A DNA stretch of 64,000 nt, taken from assembly GCA_029219165.1 (NCBI GenBank), contig JAQXSW010000001.1, positions 1-64,000 on the forward strand. Direction: 5' to 3'. This DNA comes from Oscillospiraceae bacterium (GTDB lineage: Bacteria > Bacillota > Clostridia > Oscillospirales > Acutalibacteraceae). How positions within the stretch are numbered: the first letter of the stretch is position 1; each line of letters begins with the position of its first letter. This document shows positions 60,342-64,000 of the stretch, piece by piece. A model generated the notes under the pieces. It did not search any database. It had not been told where the DNA came from and was given only the letters and a program-made list of their open reading frames with translations. Made by a program: the position numbers and the translations under genes.

Positions 60342-60393
60342 TTTGGTATCCTCTCTTTCTTGCTAAGATTAATTCGTTAGCAAATTTACTAAT

Positions 60394-60422
60394 AGAATAC
60401 CACAACAAACATATATAAACAA
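60394..60422 (-). promoter_or_regulatory. promoter candidate of asp23-nusB
   Basis: On the minus strand TTGTTT (60422-60417), 17-bp spacer, TATTCT (60399-60394). A short GCTAA/TTAGC hairpin follows in the leader. Confidence 0.45.
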
Positions 60423-60450
60423 TACTTAATTACATATATATTGTATTTTT

Positions 60451-61032
60451 TTACTTGGCACCAATAATTGAAATATTATTCACCGGGAGTCCGGTTTGTT
60501 CTACAACAGACGATTGAATAATTGACAATGCATTACCCTTCAAAACTGAATTTGCAATTATAACTTCGGCTTTCTGCTCATCCAGTATTACAACACATTC
60601 ACTACCAAGTTTTGCAGTAATGATATTTTCAAGATCTGCTTCCTTTTTTATCAAATTTGATAAATTAGTAAGTTCAGAAGTTGCGTTCATTACAGCATCT
60701 TTTGATGAATCTTTATTTGTTATTACCGCATTTAGAGTAGCCCTTGCTTTGTCATGAGCAGACTCTCTTCTTAATTTAGAGCTTGCAAAATATTCATTTA
60801 CACTATTTTTCTTTGTAACAGCTTTAGTTGTTTCATTTTTGTTTTTTTCATTAGATTTGTCTGTAGTTGATTTTGTTGAAGTAGCAGTTGCATTTACAAG
60901 CTCTGCTTCTCCTAAGTTTCCAACGCTGGTTGAACTTGGACGTGAATAATACCAATTTACAAACACAGCCCCGCATAAAGCAATTAGAAGAGACGCTGTA
61001 ATTATTTGACTTTTTTTAAGAATCATACTCAT
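60451..61032 (-). CDS. spoIIIAH: stage III sporulation protein AH-like
   Basis: 193 residues: short cytoplasmic start, one membrane helix (about 8-27), Ser/Thr/Lys-rich linker, and a C-terminal domain 'AHDKARATLNAVITNKDSSKDAVMNATSELTNL ... GSECVVILDEQKAEVII', related to the YscJ/FliF ring fold. SpoIIIAH pairs with forespore SpoIIQ to form the channel between mother cell and forespore. Last gene of the spoIIIA operon. Confidence 0.93.
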   Translation of the reverse strand: MSMILKKSQIITASLLIALCGAVFVNWYYSRPSSTSVGNLGEAELVNATATSTKSTTDKSNEKNKNETTKAVTKKNSVNEYFASSKLRRESAHDKARATLNAVITNKDSSKDAVMNATSELTNLSNLIKKEADLENIITAKLGSECVVILDEQKAEVIIANSVLKGNALSIIQSSVVEQTGLPVNNISIIGAK

Positions 61033-61044
61033 AATCTACCTCTT

Positions 61045-61575
61045 TCATTTCATTTTTGAAACCGATACTTTAGAAGCTTCAATATCAAAAAGCGACATAC
61101 ACATTTTAGTTATATCTGAAACAATCACAGATGAATCGCCTCCCTCACAGACAACGGCTACACCTCGTATTTCAGGTAAAACAACACTGACAACAAGTCC
61201 GTCATCTGAGCCATCATTTTTTGAAAGTATCACATATTCATATTTATTCTCTCTTTCGTCTTCGTATGAATCCTTTGCAAAAATTTTACATTCACTTTTT
61301 TGCAATGTAATGGCAACCGAACATTCTCCGACTCCATCAATACTTGACAAAATATTTTCAAGTTTTTTCTCCATATTAACTTGATATTGTTCCGTAGATG
61401 AAAGAGCAACGACCTCATCTACTTTAGTCTCTTTATTTGATGGAACTAAAAAGGAAACTATGATTAAAGCCAAAAATAACATGCAAAGTACAATCAGCTT
61501 TGAATTTTTTTTAATCATCTTTAAATCAATAGATTTCAGAGCATTCATACTTTTCTCTAACATATTGATTTGCAT
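61045..61575 (-). CDS. spoIIIAG: stage III sporulation protein AG
   Basis: 176 residues, one membrane helix (about 26-46), then the ring-forming domain with 'LENILSSIDGVGECSVAITL' and 'RGVAVVCEGGDSSVIVSDITKMCMSLFDIEASKVSV'. Forms the large ring of the feeding-tube complex. The ATG 61575 lies 50 bases inside spoIIIAF, strongly supported by AGAGGAGG nine bases upstream. Confidence 0.95.
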   Translation of the reverse strand: MQINMLEKSMNALKSIDLKMIKKNSKLIVLCMLFLALIIVSFLVPSNKETKVDEVVALSSTEQYQVNMEKKLENILSSIDGVGECSVAITLQKSECKIFAKDSYEDERENKYEYVILSKNDGSDDGLVVSVVLPEIRGVAVVCEGGDSSVIVSDITKMCMSLFDIEASKVSVSKMK

Positions 61576-61924
61576 ATGAACTGTCCTCCTCTAATGAAAC
61601 GCTCTCAACAAAAAGAATATTTTCATCATTTTTATTAATTTTTACCTTTGACTTAATGCCGGTGTTTTTTAAAATGTCTTGTTCAACCTGTTCCTCAAGT
61701 ACGTTAACTATTTCATCTTCATATGATTGTTGTTTTATATTTTTAAAATTGAAGTCAACATTAAATGAATTTTTAAATGACAGTGCAATACAAGTTATTA
61801 AAACCAGTCCACATAGTGTTTTTAGCAAATGTTTATTTTTAGTATCAGGATAAACATAAATCAACACATTATAAATAAAAATTATACTTATTACCGACAA
61901 TGTAAAGCTAACAATTTTATCCAT
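61526..61924 (-). CDS. spoIIIAF: stage III sporulation protein AF
   Basis: 132 residues with two N-terminal membrane helices ('SVISIIFIYNVLIYVYP', 'LKTLCGLVLITCIALSF') and a soluble C-terminal domain, the SpoIIIAF layout. It overlaps spoIIIAG by 50 bases. Sequence conservation is low, so the name rests mainly on topology and place in the operon. Confidence 0.88.
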   Translation of the reverse strand: MDKIVSFTLSVISIIFIYNVLIYVYPDTKNKHLLKTLCGLVLITCIALSFKNSFNVDFNFKNIKQQSYEDEIVNVLEEQVEQDILKNTGIKSKVKINKNDENILFVESVSLEEDSSYANQYVREKYECSEIY

Positions 61925-61939
61925 ATATTCCTCATATTA

Positions 61940-62908
61940 TCAATTTGAAATTAAAATAATTGTTGAAATTCCAAGAATCAAAATAATACATTCAAACACA
62001 AATGATGATAAAAATAGCATACATGCATTTTTAAGTGAACAAAATACATTTGAAAGTGTATCATTTAAAAAAACATTAGAAAGAAACTCAGTTATTGAAA
62101 AAACAATAATAATACAAATACATCTAATAAGAAGTGGTGAAATAATAGTTAGTATTGCATATATACCTGCTACACCAATTAAATTTTTAGCAGCATAAAA
62201 GCACGCTGAAACCGTCTCATATCCACTGCTAAGAGTAGAACCTATGCCGGGAATAGCAGAACCCATGAGAGCCTTAGACGCTTTTTGTGCCAAGGTATCT
62301 GCACCATTTGAAACAAAACCATTTAAGCCCATTATTCCAAGAACCAATGTAGTTAATAGAGTTTGAAAACCAACAACAATCTTACTCATATTTTTTGAAG
62401 CTTTTGAAGATAACCCTAATATTACTGAAATAAATATTAATGGAAAAATAATCACCCTGTTGAACTTTGAAAAAATTTCAATGCTTAATAAGGAAAATGA
62501 TCCATATAAAGTTGATAAAGATAATTTACCGGAAAGAGCGGTGACAACAGCAAAAATCGGAATAAATCCCTGAATAAAACTCTCTATAGCCGTCAAAGCG
62601 TTATCATTAAATAAGTTCTCAAAATATTTATTCTCAAAAATAAATAACCCAAGTATAGAAACAGATAAAACACTTATTGGAAAACTTGCTCCGGGTGATA
62701 TTTCTTTAATTATTGTTGAGACAATCAATAATCCAAGACAAAACATAAGCAATTCAACAGATGGTTGTATTAATTCTTTAAATTCATTCAGTAAATAATT
62801 AAAAATACGTTCAAATGTAGGTGCATTTCCATTTAACACTTCTAATGAAAAATCATAATTTGAAACAATAGATTTTAAACTTTCCAAATATTTTTCAGCT
62901 GATTCCAT
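61940..62908 (-). CDS. spoIIIAE: stage III sporulation protein AE
   Basis: 322 residues with about seven membrane helices and the family segment 'GLNGFVSNGADTLAQKASKALMGSAIPGIGSTLSSG'. Polytopic core of the channel. Shorter than B. subtilis SpoIIIAE (399), mainly at the N-terminus, where the periplasmic part is reduced. It overlaps spoIIIAD by 14 bases. Confidence 0.95.
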   Translation of the reverse strand: MESAEKYLESLKSIVSNYDFSLEVLNGNAPTFERIFNYLLNEFKELIQPSVELLMFCLGLLIVSTIIKEISPGASFPISVLSVSILGLFIFENKYFENLFNDNALTAIESFIQGFIPIFAVVTALSGKLSLSTLYGSFSLLSIEIFSKFNRVIIFPLIFISVILGLSSKASKNMSKIVVGFQTLLTTLVLGIMGLNGFVSNGADTLAQKASKALMGSAIPGIGSTLSSGYETVSACFYAAKNLIGVAGIYAILTIISPLLIRCICIIIVFSITEFLSNVFLNDTLSNVFCSLKNACMLFLSSFVFECIILILGISTIILISN

Positions 62909-63290
62909 ATAAACTTTCCTCTTTAATAACAGAAAACAGTTTTAAAGCGTATGGCATAACAATTGCAATCATACTTATTCGTCCAAATAAAGCTATTGTG
63001 CCTGAAAGAGCAGAATTTCCATCATCATCGGAAAGAGATATTAAAAAATCAGTTGTAAAACTTATAAATAAAAGCTTTAAAAAAATTGCTATGTACTCAA
63101 AATTGTTTTTTAAATATATAAGATTCGACAGTGAATCAATTCCGGATTGGAGCATTTCAACACAATTTCCAAAAATATATAAAGATAAAATGAATATTGG
63201 AATTCTATAAAACTCCGGCTTTATATCCTTTAAAACATTGGATAAAAAAAGCGTAACGACAATTATTAAAGCAAATTTTAAAATATCCAT
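62895..63290 (-). CDS. spoIIIAD: stage III sporulation protein AD
   Basis: 131 residues, four hydrophobic segments, 'AIFLKLLFISFTTDFLISLSDDDGNSALSGTIALFGRISMI', the SpoIIIAD/AC family pattern. Follows spoIIIAC by 2 bases. Confidence 0.95.
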   Translation of the reverse strand: MDILKFALIIVVTLFLSNVLKDIKPEFYRIPIFILSLYIFGNCVEMLQSGIDSLSNLIYLKNNFEYIAIFLKLLFISFTTDFLISLSDDDGNSALSGTIALFGRISMIAIVMPYALKLFSVIKEESLYGIS

Positions 63291-63292
63291 AC

Positions 63293-63493
63293 CTACACTC
63301 CAAAGGCATGTCGAATTAAATCCAATATATCTATAACCTCAGGTACTATTGCTGATACAATGACAATTAAACCGGCAATTGTAATAAGCAACGAATACTC
63401 TTCTTTTTCTGCCCGTTTTAAAATGTCAGATGCAATGGCAACAATAAGACCAATTCCCGTTATTTTTATTATTAAGTTGACATTAAAATCCAT
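63293..63493 (-). CDS. spoIIIAC: stage III sporulation protein AC
   Basis: 66 residues, two membrane helices: 'LIIKITGIGLIVAIASDILKRAEKEEYSLLITIAGLIVI'. Small subunit homologous to spoIIIAD. AGAGGTTGTT precedes the ATG. Confidence 0.96.
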   Translation of the reverse strand: MDFNVNLIIKITGIGLIVAIASDILKRAEKEEYSLLITIAGLIVIVSAIVPEVIDILDLIRHAFGV

Positions 63494-63507
63494 AACAACC
63501 TCTTAGC

Positions 63508-64000
63508 TTATAAAATAAACACACAAACTATAGCACCTAAATATATAGGGAGCATCATTTTAACCTTAGACGACAAGTCAAAATTATTTTTTTGTTCGTC
63601 ATACAAATCGTCCAACCTTGTAATTAATGAGTCAATCATTTGTATTTCTTCATAACAATTATTCATACCAAACTGTTCTCCAAATACCTTTAAATCATAA
63701 AGTAAAGAACTATTTAAAAGATTACTATTTGAATTAAATTCATCAATTGATTTAATCCATGATGACTCAAAATTTTCTCCCAAATTAAGATTGTTCTCCA
63801 AACTTTCAATAAAAGAAGAAATATATTTATAATTTTCCCGATTAACTTTATTAATAATAAGTGGAATCGGAAGTAAAAAAAGGTTAATTTGGCGTTTGAT
63901 TTCAAGAAGCAAATTTGTAAAATCCTTTATTATCAAAAGTTTTTTCATTTCCCGATTTTTTAATGTTATCCCCACAACTATTGAGATAAACAGTATTCCA
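63508..64000 (-). CDS. spoIIIAB: stage III sporulation protein AB (5' end outside the window)
   Basis: At least 163 residues. The frame stays open past the track's GTG (63975) to the window edge and reads ...GILFISIVVGITLKNREMK, the first membrane helix expected of SpoIIIAB. The rest is a helical bundle ('NYKYISSFIESLENNLNLGENFESSWIKSI') and ends in a second helix, like type II secretion GspF domains. The true start, and spoIIIAA, lie beyond 64000. Confidence 0.92.
   Translation of the reverse strand, partial: GILFISIVVGITLKNREMKKLLIIKDFTNLLLEIKRQINLFLLPIPLIINKVNRENYKYISSFIESLENNLNLGENFESSWIKSIDEFNSNSNLLNSSLLYDLKVFGEQFGMNNCYEEIQMIDSLITRLDDLYDEQKNNFDLSSKVKMMLPIYLGAIVCVFIL

Noticed and set aside
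1-64000. CRISPR array, insertion sequence, prophage, toxin-antitoxin or defence system
   Set aside because: No regularly spaced repeats, transposase, phage structural gene or recognisable defence gene was found on either strand.

Overview
The window is a strongly A+T-rich bacterial chromosome segment. It carries spoIIGA-sigE, spoIIM, yabO-yabP-yabQ-divIC, a SpoVB-like flippase, a CwlD-like amidase and a spoIIIA operon that runs off the right edge. These point to an endospore-forming, low-GC anaerobe of class Clostridia, most likely near the Oscillospiraceae/Ruminococcaceae. The two HxxxC-type radical-SAM and ferredoxin proteins, a Fe-S fumarase subunit and a reverse rubrerythrin also fit an anaerobe. 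Nearly everything is ordinary core genome; I see no prophage, insertion sequence, CRISPR array, tRNA or rRNA.

Layout. 1-0.9 kb: the 3' part of an FkbM-type methyltransferase whose frame is open upstream of its first ATG but closed by a TAG at the edge. 1-2.5 kb: spoIIGA-sigE. 2.6-5.7 kb: comEA-like protein, MBOAT acyltransferase, an unusually short DHHW/AlgX-like partner and a DEDD exonuclease. 5.7-6.5 kb: a GC-rich structured leader followed by folT. 6.6-11 kb: a carbohydrate ABC system (ATPase, lipoprotein, two permeases). 11.1-12.9 kb: short glutamine synthetase and an ANTAR regulator with a degenerate receiver. 12.9-13.65 kb: the only long non-coding stretch, with an orphan sigma-A-like promoter overlapped by a perfect 30-bp palindrome. 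13.6-18.3 kb: xerD-like recombinase converging on queA-tgt-yajC-TIGR04086-spoIIM. 18.5-21.3 kb: asd-dapA-dapB (lysine/diaminopimelate), with a palindrome over its promoter.

From 21.3 kb almost all genes are on the minus strand. 21.3-27.9 kb: GME-fold protein, radA, cwlD, lipid kinase, THUMP methyltransferase, a lone fumarase alpha subunit and an S1 protein. 27.9-31.4 kb: the yab cluster divIC-yabQ-yabP-yabO-hup-spoVB. 31.5-39.2 kb: nucleoside kinase, hemZ, MBL hydrolase, dtd, relA, recJ. 39.4-43.2 kb: small membrane protein, DUF1653, thioredoxin, a dehydrogenase-like protein lacking two catalytic residues, EFR1 ferredoxin, azlD and a frameshifted azlC. 43.2-47 kb: class III fbp, aroF-type DAHP synthase, two small proteins. 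47-49.2 kb: a GHL10 protein, reverse rubrerythrin and a PerR/Fur regulator with a textbook Fur box in front. 49.2-60.3 kb: tyrS-recN-argR-nadK-tlyA-dxs-ispA-xseB-xseA-TsaD paralog-nusB-asp23. 60.4-64 kb: spoIIIAH to spoIIIAB.

The most notable theme is regulatory rather than protein-based. At many gene junctions an intrinsic-terminator-like hairpin sits directly on, or within about 25 nt of, the next gene's ribosome binding site, leaving no room for a new promoter (yajC/TIGR04086, hup/yabO, yabO/yabP, S1/fumA, asp23/nusB). In folT, yabP and TIGR04086 the Shine-Dalgarno itself is in the 3' arm and is followed by a T tract and the start codon. Hairpins also cover the starts of spoIIGA and cwlD. 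The leading candidates for something undescribed are the folT leader and the palindrome-controlled transcript at about 13.03-13.12 kb.
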